A stretch of DNA of 64,000 nt. Origin: Neocallimastix lanati (nom. inval.) (Eukaryota; Neocallimastigomycota; Neocallimastigomycetes; Neocallimastigales; Neocallimastigaceae). The position numbers and the translations under genes are program-made. The notes beneath the pieces are model-generated. The model saw only the letters and a program-made list of their open reading frames with translations. It had not been told where the DNA came from and did no database searches. Positions 33,840 through 44,637 of this stretch are shown in pieces; within the stretch, counting starts at the first letter, position 1, and every line of letters begins with the position of its first letter. The stretch covers positions 1,958,501-2,022,500 of the forward strand of contig JACVTC010000009.1 of assembly GCA_016946835.1 (NCBI GenBank), read 5' to 3'.

Positions 33840-36323
33840 TTAATAAAATTTTCCATGATTCTTCACATAAAATAATAGTGCTTCGCCATATTTATATTTT
33901 TTATTTATATCTGCTCCATGTTCTACTAAATATTCTACTAAATCTTTATTTCCACTTCTAATTGCCTTATATAATGGTGTTTCACCATATTTATTTTCTT
34001 TACTTATATCTGCTCCATGTTTTATTAAATATTCTACTAAACCTTTGTTTCCACTCTCAATTGCCTTAAATAATGGTGTTTGACCATATTTATTTTCTTT
34101 ATTTATATCTATTTGTTGTTCTACTACAAAGAATTCTACAAAATATTTATATCTACTTCCAAATGCCTTAGATAATGATGTTTCACCATATTTATTTTCT
34201 TTACTAATATCTGCTCCATGTTCTATTAAATATTCTACTAGATTTTTGCTTCCACTTCCAATTGCCTTAAATAATGGTGTTTGACCATATTTATTTTCTT
34301 TATTTATATCTATTTGTTGTTCTGCTACAAAGAATTCTACTAAGTCTTCATATCTATTTTCAATTGCTTTTAATAATGGTGTTTCACTGTTTTTATCTTC
34401 TTTATCTATGCTTACTCCATGTTTTACTAAGTACTCTACTATATCTTTATTGTCCATTCTAATTGCCTTAAATAATGGTGTCTGACCATATTTATTTTCT
34501 TTATTTATATCTGCCCCATGTTCTACTAAATATTCTACTAAACCTTTATTTCTACTTTCACAGGCCTTAAATAATGGTGTTTCATCATATTTATTTTCTT
34601 TACTAATATCTGCTCCATGTTCTATTAAGTATTCTACTAAATTCTTATTTCCACTTTGACAAGCATCAAATAATGGTGTTTCATTGTTTTCATTTTCTTT
34701 ATCTATATATGCTCCATGTTCTACTAAACATTCTACTAAATCTTTATTTCCATTTTTACATACGTAAAATAATGGTGTTTTACCATATTTATTTTTTTTA
34801 TTTATATCTACTCCATGTTCTACTAAATATTCAACTAAATCAATTTTTCCACTTTTAAATGCATATAATAAAGGCGTTTCATTGTATTTATTTTCTTTAT
34901 TTATATCTGCTCCATGTTCTACTAAATATTCTACTAAAGCTTTATTTCTATTTTTAATTGCTATAAATAATGGTGTTTCACCAATATTATTTTTTTTTTC
35001 TATAGATGCTCCATGTTCTACAAGGTATTCGATTAAATCTATATTTCCACTTTCAATTGCCTTAAATAATGGTGTTTCACCATATTTATTTTCTTTACTA
35101 ATATCTGCTCCATGTTCTATTAAGTATTCTACTAAATATTTATTTCCACTTTGACAAGCATCAAATAATGGTGTTTCATTGTTTTCATTTTCTTTATCTA
35201 TATATGCTCCATGTTCTACAAGGTATTCGATTAAATCTATATTTCCACTTTCAATTGCCTTAAATAATGGTGTTTCACCATATTTATTTTCTTTACTAAT
35301 ATCTGCTCCATGTTCTATTAAGTATTCTACTAAATATTTATTTCCACTTTGACAAGCATCAAATAATGGTGTTTCATTGTTTTCATTTTCTTTATCTATA
35401 TATGCTCCATGTTCTACTAAACATTCTACTAAATCTTTATTTCCATTTTTACATATGTAAAATAATGGTGTTTTACCATATTTATTTTTTTTATTTATAT
35501 CTACTCCATGTTCTACTAAATATTCAACTAAATCAATTTTTCCACTTTTAAATGCATATAATAAAGGCGTTTCATTGTATTTATTTTCTTTATTTATATC
35601 TATTCCATGTTCTACTAGACATTCAACTAAATCTTTTTTTCCACTTTCACAGGCCTTAATTAATGGTGTTTCACCATCTCTATTTTCCTTATTTATATCT
35701 GCTCCATTATCTACTAAATATTCTATTAAATCTTTGTTTCCATTTTCAATTGCTTTTAATAATGGTGTTTCATCATTCCAATTTTCTATATTTATATCTG
35801 CTCCATGTTCTACTAAATATTTAATTAAATCTTTATTTCCACTTTGACATGCATCAAATAAAGGTATTTTACCATTTTTATAAACTACTTTATTTATGTC
35901 CACTCCATGTTCTACTAAATATTTTAGTAAATTATTATTCCCATTATCTATTATATAATTATTTTTGTTATAAAAATTATTCTCTTTTACATAATTTAAT
36001 ATAATTTTATATTTGTCTTTAGAAATTTCATAATTTAAATTCTTGATAGGAGTTTTATTCTTATATAGAAAGAGTAAACTTTTAATAAATTCATTATCAT
36101 AGAATTTTGAAATGTCAAAAATATTTTTTAATTTATTTATATTAGAATTTTTTATTAATTTTCTTATTTCAGAAGAAGTAAAATATAAATCATTTTCTTG
36201 ATTATTTGTTACAATTTTTAATATTTTAGACGTATATCCATTATCATTATATTCTTCATATTTTATATTTCTCTTTTTTACATGGTTATTCATATTACTT
36301 TCATTTGATAATGTGTTTATCAT
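33840..36323 (-). CDS. Ankyrin-repeat protein, ~20 repeats, 827 aa
   Basis: Single exon. Residues 1-125 are a non-repeat N-terminus with 'TSSEIRKLIKNSNINKLKN' and 'KNKTPIKNLNYEISKDKY'. From about residue 125 to the end there are 20 or so 33-residue ankyrin units of the type 'ETPLFKAIESGNKDLVEYL' plus 'VEHGADINKEN'. The protein is highly charged, with no signal peptide or membrane span, so probably cytosolic; the binding partner is unknown. Units 6-7 and 8-9 are a near-perfect 66-residue duplication, and units 4-6 and 11-13 also match closely. The last unit collapses into 'LLFYVKNHGKFY', whereas following DNA still looks ankyrin-like, so the C-terminus may be eroded. First of three tandem copies. 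A 53-base T tract (36359-36411 on plus) lies just upstream. Confidence 0.93.
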   Translation of the reverse strand: MINTLSNESNMNNHVKKRNIKYEEYNDNGYTSKILKIVTNNQENDLYFTSSEIRKLIKNSNINKLKNIFDISKFYDNEFIKSLLFLYKNKTPIKNLNYEISKDKYKIILNYVKENNFYNKNNYIIDNGNNNLLKYLVEHGVDINKVVYKNGKIPLFDACQSGNKDLIKYLVEHGADINIENWNDETPLLKAIENGNKDLIEYLVDNGADINKENRDGETPLIKACESGKKDLVECLVEHGIDINKENKYNETPLLYAFKSGKIDLVEYLVEHGVDINKKNKYGKTPLFYICKNGNKDLVECLVEHGAYIDKENENNETPLFDACQSGNKYLVEYLIEHGADISKENKYGETPLFKAIESGNIDLIEYLVEHGAYIDKENENNETPLFDACQSGNKYLVEYLIEHGADISKENKYGETPLFKAIESGNIDLIEYLVEHGASIEKKNNIGETPLFIAIKNRNKALVEYLVEHGADINKENKYNETPLLYAFKSGKIDLVEYLVEHGVDINKKNKYGKTPLFYVCKNGNKDLVECLVEHGAYIDKENENNETPLFDACQSGNKNLVEYLIEHGADISKENKYDETPLFKACESRNKGLVEYLVEHGADINKENKYGQTPLFKAIRMDNKDIVEYLVKHGVSIDKEDKNSETPLLKAIENRYEDLVEFFVAEQQIDINKENKYGQTPLFKAIGSGSKNLVEYLIEHGADISKENKYGETSLSKAFGSRYKYFVEFFVVEQQIDINKENKYGQTPLFKAIESGNKGLVEYLIKHGADISKENKYGETPLYKAIRSGNKDLVEYLVEHGADINKKYKYGEALLFYVKNHGKFY

Positions 36324-36356
36324 TTTTTTTTTTAATATTATTTTCTATTCGAAAAT

Positions 36357-36413
<57 letters not shown>

Positions 36414-37106
36414 TAAATGTAAACAAATATAAATAGTAATTAACAAGCTATTATTTATTATATATATAACTTATTTTTTTCAAAAAAAAAAAAAAAAAAA
36501 AAAAAAATACTTTAATGTTTTAATTATAAATTCATTTAATTAAAATAAACTATGTAATGCAATAATAAAAAAAAAAATATATATATATATATATATATTT
36601 ATATGTAAGATATTTTTTTTTTGGAATATATATATATATATATATATATAAAAGAAAGCAATAAAATTTAAACTTGTACATATTTCAATGGGTTAAGTTA
36701 TACTGACCTATTTTAAATGGGAAATTAGGTACTGGACACTCTTGAGAAAAAATGTACAAGAAAAATTCTCAGCAATAATATGCATGTCAGAGCCCCCAAT
36801 ACTCAGAAAAGCCTTCCAGCAGGGACATTATCTGTATTCTCACTGCCAGGGATGAAACCAAGGGCAGCATAAACCAGAAATAAAAAAAAGAAAAAAAAAA
36901 AAAAATTATGAAGTAAAAAAAATATATTTCTATTTCCATTTTTATAATTAATTCATTATCTTAAATATATATATATATGTATATATGTATATTCTACATT
37001 TTTAAATTTATAATTATAATTTTTCTAAAACTATTTATTATAGTTACTTTATTTAAAAAAAAAAAAAAATTAACACATTTTTCAATTTTTTATTTATTTA
37101 TATTTT

Positions 37107-37185
<79 letters not shown>

Positions 37186-37499
37186 TATTATTATTATTCC
37201 AAAATCTATTAATTATATAATAATTAAATAATATAAAAAAGAATATATATATATATAAACGCTTATAACTTTTTTTTTTTTTTTTTTTTTAATATTATTA
37301 ATTTTTTTTTATTATTATTTTATTTTTATTTTAATAATAATTTACTATATAAAAATTTTTTATTTATGAGTATATAATTTAATGGTTTTATTCTATATTA
37401 AGTTTTTTTTTTATTATTTATATCTTTACCATGTTCTATTAATTCTTTTTTTTTTACTACTTTTACAGGCCTTAAATATATTATTTTTATTCTTTATAT
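36324..37499. other. Spacer between tandem ankyrin genes, with element insertion
   Basis: Contains the 53-base T run, (TA)n tracts at 36578-36652, the second element copy (36689-36893), a long T run at 37108-37150 and (TTA)n at 37151-37197. Blocks such as 'ttttataattaattcatta' (36940-36960) recur near 40800, showing that this spacer was duplicated with the ankyrin genes. Positions 37370-37499 resemble 40166-40270. Confidence 0.6.
36689..36893 (+). mobile_element. Mobile-element debris, copy 2
   Basis: Related to 29784-30026: 'gggttaagttatactgacc', 'attctcagcaataat', then 'cccaatactcagaaaagcc' and 'gaaaccaagggcagcataa', ending in 'gaaataaaaaaaag'. Relative to copy 1 it has substitutions and internal deletions that destroy the reading frame. 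It ends in an A-rich tail and sits in the ankyrin spacer. Confidence 0.7.
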
Positions 37500-39653
37500 T
37501 TAATCATAATATACTAAACATTTTACTAAACCTTTTTCTCCAGTATCGATTGCTTTAAATAATGGCGTTTCATTATATTTATATTTTTTATTTATATCTG
37601 CTCCATGTTTTATTAAGTATTTTACTACATCTTTACTTCTACTTTTAATTGCATAAGATAATGGTGTTTCATTAAACTTATCTTCTTTATTTATATCTGA
37701 TCCATAATATACTAAGTATTCTACTAATTCTTTATATCCATAAAAGCATACATCAAATAATGGTGTTTCACCATATACATTTTCTTTATTTATATTTGCT
37801 CCATGCTTTACTAAATACTTTACTAAATCTTTATTTCCACTTCGACATGCATTAAATAATGGTGTTTCTCTACAATAATTATGTTCTTTTTTTATTTCTG
37901 CTCCATGTTTTATTAAGTATTTTACTAAATCTTTATTTCCACTTAAACATGCGTAAAATAATGGAGTTTCACCATTCCTTTTTTTTTCTTTATTTATATC
38001 TGCTCCATTTTCTACTAAGTATTCTACTAATTCTTTATTTCCACTTCTACATGCGAAAAATAATGGGGTTTCACCAAATTTATTTTCTTTATTTATATCT
38101 GCTCTATGTTCTACTACTAAGTATTCTACTAATTCCTTATTTCCACTTTTACATGCATAAAATAATGATGTTTCACCACGTCTATTTTCTTGATTTATAT
38201 CTGCTTTATGATCTACTACAAAGTATTCTACTAAATCTTTATTTTCACTTTCACATGCATAAAATAATGGTGTTTCACCACTTATATTTTCTTTATTTAT
38301 ATCTGCTCCATGTTCCACCAAATATTCTATTAAATCTTTATTTCCACTTTCAATTGCCTTCAATAATGGCACTTTATCATTTTCATTTTCTTTATTTATA
38401 TCTGCTCCATGTTCTACTAAACATTTTACTAAATCTTTATTTCCACTTTCAATTGCTATAAATAATGGTTTTTCATTGTATTTATTTTCTTTATTTATAT
38501 CTGCACCATGTTCTATTAAACATTTTACTAAATCTTTATTTCCACTTTCAATTGCTATAAATAATGGTTTTTCATTGTATTTATTTTCTTTATTTATATC
38601 TGCACCATGTTCTATTAAACATTCTACTAAATCGTTATTTCCACTTTCAATTGCTTTAAATAATGGTTTTTCATTGTATTGATTTTCTTTATTTATATCT
38701 GCTCCATGTTCTATTAAACATTCTACTAAATCTTTATTTCCACTTTCAATTGCCTTAAATAATAGTGTTTCATTGTACTTATTTTCTTTATTTATATCTG
38801 CCCCATTTTCTATTAAGTATTCTACTAAATCTTTATTTCCATTTTCAATTGCGTTAAATAATGGTGTTTCACCATTCCATTGTTCTTTATTTATATCTGT
38901 TCCATTTTCTACTAAGTATTCCACTAAATCTTTATTTCCATTTTTACAGGCCTTAAATAATGGTGTTTCACCATTCCATTTTTCTATATTTATATCTGAT
39001 CTATGTTCCACTACTAAGTATTCTACTAAATCTTTATTTCCACTTTCACAGGCCTTAAACAATGGTGTTTCCGTATCCCAATTTTCTTTATTTAAATCTG
39101 CTCCATATTTTACTAAATATTCTACTAAATCTATATTTCCACTTCCACAGGCCTTAAATAATAGTGTTTCCCAATCTTCATCTTCTTTATTGATATCTGC
39201 TCCATGTTCTACTAAGTATTTAACTAAATCTTTATTTCCAATTTTACATGCATCAAATAAAGGTATTTTACCATCTTTATAAACTACTTTATTTATATCC
39301 ACTCCATGTTCTACTAAATATTTTAATAAATTATTATTCCTATTATCTATTATATAATTATTTTTATTATGTAAGTTATCCTCTTTCTCATCATTTAATA
39401 TAATTTTATATTTGTCTTTAGAAATTTCATAATTTAAATTCTTGATAGGAGTTTTATTTTTATAGAGAAAAAGTAATTTTTTAATAAATTCATTATCATA
39501 AAATTTTGAAATGTCAAAAATATTCTTTAATTTCTTTATATTTGAATTTTTTATTAATTTTTTTATTTCTGAAGAAGTAATATATAAATCATTTTCTTGA
39601 TTATTTGTTACAGTTTTTAATCTTTTATTGCCCATTATCATTATATTCTTCAT
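37500..39653 (-). CDS. Ankyrin-repeat protein, ~18 repeats, 717 aa
   Basis: Single exon and paralogue of the gene at 33840-36323, with the same N-terminal block ('TVTNNQENDLYITSSEI', 'KNKTPIKNLNYEISKDKY') followed by about 18 ankyrin units such as 'NGETPLFKACKNGNKDLVE'. The start used here (39653, 'MKNIMIMGNK') is out of frame with the ancestral N-terminus. Upstream DNA from 39687 encodes 'MNNRVKKRDIKYEEYNDNG', the counterpart of the first copy's N-terminus, and then runs into a stop. A net 5-bp difference thus removed the original start, yet the remaining frame is fully open. Two units carry a one-residue insertion ('VVEHRSDI', 'VVDHKADI'). Confidence 0.88.
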   Translation of the reverse strand: MKNIMIMGNKRLKTVTNNQENDLYITSSEIKKLIKNSNIKKLKNIFDISKFYDNEFIKKLLFLYKNKTPIKNLNYEISKDKYKIILNDEKEDNLHNKNNYIIDNRNNNLLKYLVEHGVDINKVVYKDGKIPLFDACKIGNKDLVKYLVEHGADINKEDEDWETLLFKACGSGNIDLVEYLVKYGADLNKENWDTETPLFKACESGNKDLVEYLVVEHRSDINIEKWNGETPLFKACKNGNKDLVEYLVENGTDINKEQWNGETPLFNAIENGNKDLVEYLIENGADINKENKYNETLLFKAIESGNKDLVECLIEHGADINKENQYNEKPLFKAIESGNNDLVECLIEHGADINKENKYNEKPLFIAIESGNKDLVKCLIEHGADINKENKYNEKPLFIAIESGNKDLVKCLVEHGADINKENENDKVPLLKAIESGNKDLIEYLVEHGADINKENISGETPLFYACESENKDLVEYFVVDHKADINQENRRGETSLFYACKSGNKELVEYLVVEHRADINKENKFGETPLFFACRSGNKELVEYLVENGADINKEKKRNGETPLFYACLSGNKDLVKYLIKHGAEIKKEHNYCRETPLFNACRSGNKDLVKYLVKHGANINKENVYGETPLFDVCFYGYKELVEYLVYYGSDINKEDKFNETPLSYAIKSRSKDVVKYLIKHGADINKKYKYNETPLFKAIDTGEKGLVKCLVYYD

Positions 39654-40165
39654 ATTTTATATCTCTCTTTTTTACACGGTTATTCATATTATTTTTATTT
39701 GATACTTGTTTATTATTTTTTTTTTATTATTATTTTCTATTTGAAGATCGATTTGTAAATATAACTCTCTAAAACTAAAAATTAAAGTTATACTAAGTCT
39801 ATTTACTTAAAGTAAAAAACTTTTTTTTTAATAATACATAATTTAGTGATATATATATGCTCTATTAAAAAAAAAAAAATAATAAAAAAAAAAATTTTTA
39901 ACACATTTTTTAAATTTTTATTTATTAATTTTTTATTTAATTTTTTTATTTTTTTTTTTTTTTTTTAAAAATTTTAAAATCTATTTATTAATTAAATAAT
40001 TAACATATTTATATTTATATTTATATAAAAATGAAAATATTTATATAAAAAAAAGTTTAAAATTTTTATTTATTTATTTATTTATTTATTTTTTTTTTAA
40101 ATTCATTAAAATAAAATAATATTATTAATTTTTATATTTATTTAATTATTATACTATATAAAAAT
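39654..40165. other. Eroded 5' region of ankyrin copy 2 and spacer
   Basis: 39654-39690 carries the frameshifted N-terminal codons. The rest is AT-rich, with blocks ('aacacattttttaaattttt', near 39900) that also occur 5' of copy 1 (37070) and copy 3 (40980). Confidence 0.55.
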
Positions 40166-40492
40166 TTAGAGTATATAATTTAATGGTTTTATACCATATT
40201 CAATTTTTTTTTATTTATATATGCACCATATTCTATTAAATATTTTGTTAATTCTTTTTTTACACCTTAAATAATGGTGTTTCACCATATTTATTTTTTT
40301 ATTATTTATTTTTGCTCCATGTTTTACTAAGTATTTTACTAAAACTTTATATCCACTTTTACATACTAATGCGTTTCATCACTCTATTTTTCTTTTTTAT
40401 TTTTATCTGCTCCATTTTCAAATAAGTATTCTACTAAATCTTTGTTTCCATTTTCACAGGCCTTAAGTAATGGAGTTTCACTATATTTTTCA
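40166..40492 (-). pseudogene. Ankyrin gene remnant, third tandem copy
   Basis: Read on the minus strand, 40492-40430 gives 'YSETPLLKACENGNKDLVE', and further frames give 'KYLVKHGAKI' and 'KYLIEYGAYI', that is about three ankyrin units with frameshifts and stops. The 3' flank (40166-40200, 'gtatataatttaatggtttt') matches the 3' flank of copy 2 at 37370. The 5' flank (40498-40560) matches the region upstream of copy 1 at 36340-36460. So both ends of a gene copy are kept while most of the coding region is gone. Confidence 0.8.
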
Positions 40493-41025
40493 TTTGAAAA
40501 TTATTTTTTATTTTTTTTTTTTTAGTAAAAATAAATAATATAAATAATAATTATAAAAGCTATTATTTATTTAATGAATATAAAGGAATACATTTATGTT
40601 TAGGATTTTATAATAAATTTATTAAATTAAAATAACCTATGAAATACAAAGTACATATTTATAAATTTATATTTATATATTATATAATTAAAATAAAAAA
40701 AAAAAAAAAATAGAAATATAATTTAAAAAGAATATTCAATCTATTAAAAGAGATCTATGTCCGAAATAAAATAAATATGTGTATATACTTCAATTTCCGT
40801 TTTTATAATTAATTCATTATCTTATAATAAAAATATAAAAATTTTAATAATATATAATATAAAAAAAATTATATAAAAATATTTATTTAACAATCAGAAA
40901 AAATTTTTTCAACCTTTTTATATTTATTAACGTTCCAAAACTAATTATTAAAGTTTATTCTTTTCTAATAAAAATTTTACCCATTTTTTAATTTTATAAT
41001 TATTTATTATTTAATTTAATTTAAA

Positions 41026-41059
<34 letters not shown>

Positions 41060-41105
41060 AAAAATCTACTTATTAAATTATAATTAATAATTAAATAATA
41101 TATTT
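40493..41105. other. AT-rich spacer, duplicated ankyrin 5' flank
   Basis: Retains blocks shared with the spacer 5' of ankyrin copy 1 ('aagctattatttattta', 'ttttataattaattcatta'). It lacks the body of the element at 36689-36893. T run at 41024-41050. Confidence 0.55.
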
Positions 41106-42258
41106 ATATAAAAAAAAGTCAAAGAATGTAGTTTTTTTCAAATCTAAAGATAATCTTAATTTATGTTTAAGAGTTGATGATGAAGATGAAAGTAATACTA
41201 TAATGGGTTATTGCGATACTAAAGCTATTTTCCTTTATAATAATATATATAAATCTATTGAAAGTAAAAAATGACCTGATTATTGTATTGGTAATCCAAA
41301 TTTCTCTAATGTTAAAAATGTAAAAAATAAAGTTTTATTATATGATTGTAATAATGAAGTACGATCAAATGTGGACTATAAAAAAATCTTTATTTAAAAT
41401 AAGAACTATAACAACTATTATATATAAACCTACTCAAACAAGCACCGTCGCATGGATTTATAATGAAAGTAGAAATTCATGTTTATATGCTCTTGATTAT
41501 GAAAATGGAATTCCAACTTATTCAGAATGCATAAATTTAGATGATTATAAATGGATCATTACAAAAAAGAAAGGCTATTATTTCAAATCTAAGAGTAATT
41601 CTGAATTGTGCCTATAGATGGTTGATGAAAATAAAATTATAATGGGTAAATGTGATAATAATGTTCTATTTAATTACAATAATAATTATAAAACAATTAT
41701 GAGTAAATATTATAATGATCGTTGTGCTGGTTATGAAAATTACATAATGATAGGATAGTGTTTTTTTTTTTTTTTATTAGTTACAAAAAGACCTGTAACT
41801 TTATATGATTGTAGAGAAGAAGCATATGATGATCAAATGTGGTAATTAACAACTTCATTTTTTAGAAAAATAATTATTACAACTAGAACTACTACAACTA
41901 CAACTGCTACTTCTAAATCAAATTTTACGAGTAATAGTAATTTCATTGCGATAAAGATTTTAACAATAAATTATATTCGAAAGGTGAATGTTATAGTTAC
42001 TATGGTTATTGTGGTATAGGTTGTAATTATTGTAGTATAGGATATCAACCTGATTACGGAAGATGCAATAATGGCAGTCTTTGTGGCGCTGATCATGGAA
42101 AATGATGTAATAATAAACAATGTTGTAGTCAATATGGCTATTGTGACATCTCGGATGTTCATTGAAGATCAAAATGTCAAAGTGAATTTGGATTATGCTA
42201 TGGCTCTAACGATAAATGTGGTGAACAATATAGTAGATGTTATTTTGTAACTTCATAA
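41106..42258 (+). pseudogene. Broken gene for a secreted CBM18 (hevein-type chitin-binding) protein
   Basis: Coding remnants in several frames with many stops. The first part has two related blocks beginning 'FFKSKDNLNLCLRV' (41129) and 'YFKSKSNSELCL' (41578), each followed by 'IMGYCD' or 'IMGKCD', and Thr-rich linkers ('TTRTTTTTTAT' near 41880). The second part has two cysteine knots: 'GECYSYYGYCGIGCNYC' near 41980 and 'CGADHGK', stop, 'CNNKQCCSQYGYCDISDVH', stop, then 'KCQSEFGLCYG' (42082-42210). Spacing of the cysteines is that of hevein/CBM18 domains, common in secreted proteins of anaerobic fungi. No signal peptide start is preserved; the 5' end is missing or lost in AT-rich DNA. Confidence 0.75.
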
Positions 42259-42357
42259 AGATGTTTTATAAATTTATTTTGAAATAGTTTTAAAATATTA
42301 TATCTAAAATATCTATGGAATCTATTGCCATAATTATTATTTATATCGAATAAATTC

Positions 42358-42388
<31 letters not shown>

Positions 42389-42949
42389 TTTATTATTTAT
42401 TATTTATTTAATTTTTATTTAATTTTTATTTTATTTTATTTTATTTTTTTTTTTATAATATTTTATTGCTTTTAATAGATAGGTTCATATTAATTTTTTA
42501 TATAATAGATCATTTTTATAAATTTTTAATAGAAAAATATTTAAAATTTTATTTATTAATTAAATTTTTATTTGCATAATTGCATAATACATAAAACATA
42601 TTTTGGTTGACATCCTTTTCCACACTGGATTTATCAATAAAAATGGTATATAAAAAAAATAAATAAAATAAAATTAATAATAAATATTAAAATAGTAAAA
42701 GGTTTTTTAAAAATTTAAATTCACATTTTTTTTTTTTAAAAAAAATTACTTATTTGGAATAAATATTTTATTTAAAATAAAAAAGATAATAATATTAATA
42801 ATAATTTTTAAAATAAAAAAATTTTTATTTAAAAATATTTATTGTCTAAAATATTTATTTTATTTTTTGTTGTAAATTTATTTAACAATTACACAACATA
42901 TAATCAATAATTTTAGTTTTTTGAATAATTGAGATATACTATCAATATT
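42259..42949. other. AT-rich spacer
   Basis: Contains a T run at 42358-42385 and short A/T tracts. No coding content or structure was recognised. Confidence 0.5.
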
Positions 42950-43332
42950 AAAATAAAATAAAATAAAATAAAATAAAATAAAATAAAATAAAATAAAATA
43001 AAATAAAATAAAATAAAATAAATAAATAAAATAAAATAAAATAAAATAAAATAAAATAAAATAAAATAAAATAAAATAAATAAATAAAATAAAATAAAAT
43101 AAAATAAAATAAAATAAAATAAAATAAAATAAAATAAAATAAAATAAAATAAAATAAAATAAAATAAAATAAAATAAAATAAAATAAAATAAAATAAAAT
43201 AAAATAAAATAAAATAAAATAAAATAAAATAAAATAAAATAAAATAAAATAAAATAAAATAAAATAAAATAAAATAAAATAAAATAAAATAAAATAAAAT
43301 AAAATAAAATAAAATAAAATAAAATAAAATAA
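42950..43332. repeat. (AAAAT)n pentanucleotide array, ~380 bp
   Basis: Roughly 75 AAAAT units. The only interruptions are two AAAT insertions at about 43021 and 43081, 60 bp apart, pointing to a higher-order duplication inside the array. It runs directly into the inverted 52-bp minisatellite, whose spacer is made of the same pentamer. Confidence 0.97.
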
Positions 43333-43435
43333 ATAGTAGAAATATAAATATGAAGTACAGAATGAATAAAATAAAATAAAATAAATAGTAGAAATATAAA
43401 TATGAAGTACAGAATGAATAAAATAAAATAAAATA
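43333..43435 (-). repeat. 52-bp minisatellite, two copies, inverted relative to 26.7 kb
   Basis: 'agtagaaatataaatatg' followed by 'aagtacagaatgaataaa' occurs twice, 52 bp apart ('gtacag' at 43354 and 43406). It is the reverse complement of the unit at 26641-27003 with one or two substitutions. Confidence 0.93.
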
Positions 43436-44004
43436 AATAATAGTAAAGTAATATAAAATTTTAAAGAATTAATAAAAATAAGAAAAATATTAAAAAATTA
43501 AAAAAATATATCAAAGGTAAAAATATATATAATAGATATAATAATTCATGCATTAATATTAATTGTAATATATAATAAGAATATTATTTTTGCTTTGTAT
43601 TACCCTTTTTTTTTTTTTTTTTTTTTAAAGAATTATAATTATTATAAACTTTATTTTATATATAATTTATTTAATAGATAGATAAATCTATATAATATTT
43701 ATAATTATTAATTATTCTTTTTTTTTTAAAAAAAAAAATTTTAAACATTGAGTCGAATATTAACCAATAAAATTTAAGATTTAACTTTTTGAAAAAAAAA
43801 TATTCCAATCATCAATATTAAAATTTAAAAAAGGATACGATATATTATATTATATTGTGTATATATTATTATATTTAAATTATTATATTATTTTTAATAT
43901 AAATTTGTATTCTATCATATATTATTGAACCCTCAAATACATTTCATCAATCTATTATGTTTTTTTTTTTTTTTTTTTTTTTTTTGATCAATAGTATATA
44001 AGAC

Positions 44005-44055
<51 letters not shown>

Positions 44056-44103
44056 TTAAAATTAAATTAAAAAATAGAATAAGACTATAATTAACTATAG
44101 TTG
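43436..44103. promoter_or_regulatory. Upstream region of GMP synthase with T tracts
   Basis: T runs at 43962-43985 and 44008-44049 (42 bases); the second ends 55 bp before the ATG. This resembles the layout before PRPP synthetase and is a plausible core promoter region. Otherwise AT-rich with no recognised element. Confidence 0.5.
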
Positions 44104-44605
44104 ATGAATAATAATAAAAGATTGAAAATGAGTACCGCAATTAACCAAATTTACGATACTATTTTAATTCTTGACTTTGGTTCACAATATTCTCACCTTA
44201 TCACTAGAAGAGTTCGTGAACTTGGTGTATATTGTGAACTTCAAGCTTGTACTTTCAAGATTGAAGATTTAACTTTTAAGCCAAAAGGTATTATTTTATC
44301 TGGTGGTCCATATTCTGTCTATGATGATGTTTCACCACATATGGATAAGAAAGTTTGGGAATTAGGTGTTCCAGTTCTTGGTATCTGTTATGGTCTTCAA
44401 GTAAATGTCATTGAATAATTTATATATATATAAAATATATTGATACATTGTGAAATTAATAATTTAGTAATAGTAGTAATAATAATATATGAATTTATAT
44501 AATAAGTAGAGTAATTGAATATTAATTGGATATGAAAAGAAAAAAAAAAATAAGAAAATTTATTTATATGTTTAAAATATATATAAAAAAAATTTAATAC
44601 TTACC

Positions 44606-44637
<32 letters not shown>

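Noticed and set aside
34274-35847. Plus-strand frames over the ankyrin genes (also 37859-39282)
   Set aside because: Antisense shadows created by the 99-bp ankyrin period; they have no independent start context or conserved content.
41342-41617. Independent 91-aa gene
   Set aside because: It is one frame of the broken CBM18-type gene; related blocks continue in other frames on both sides.
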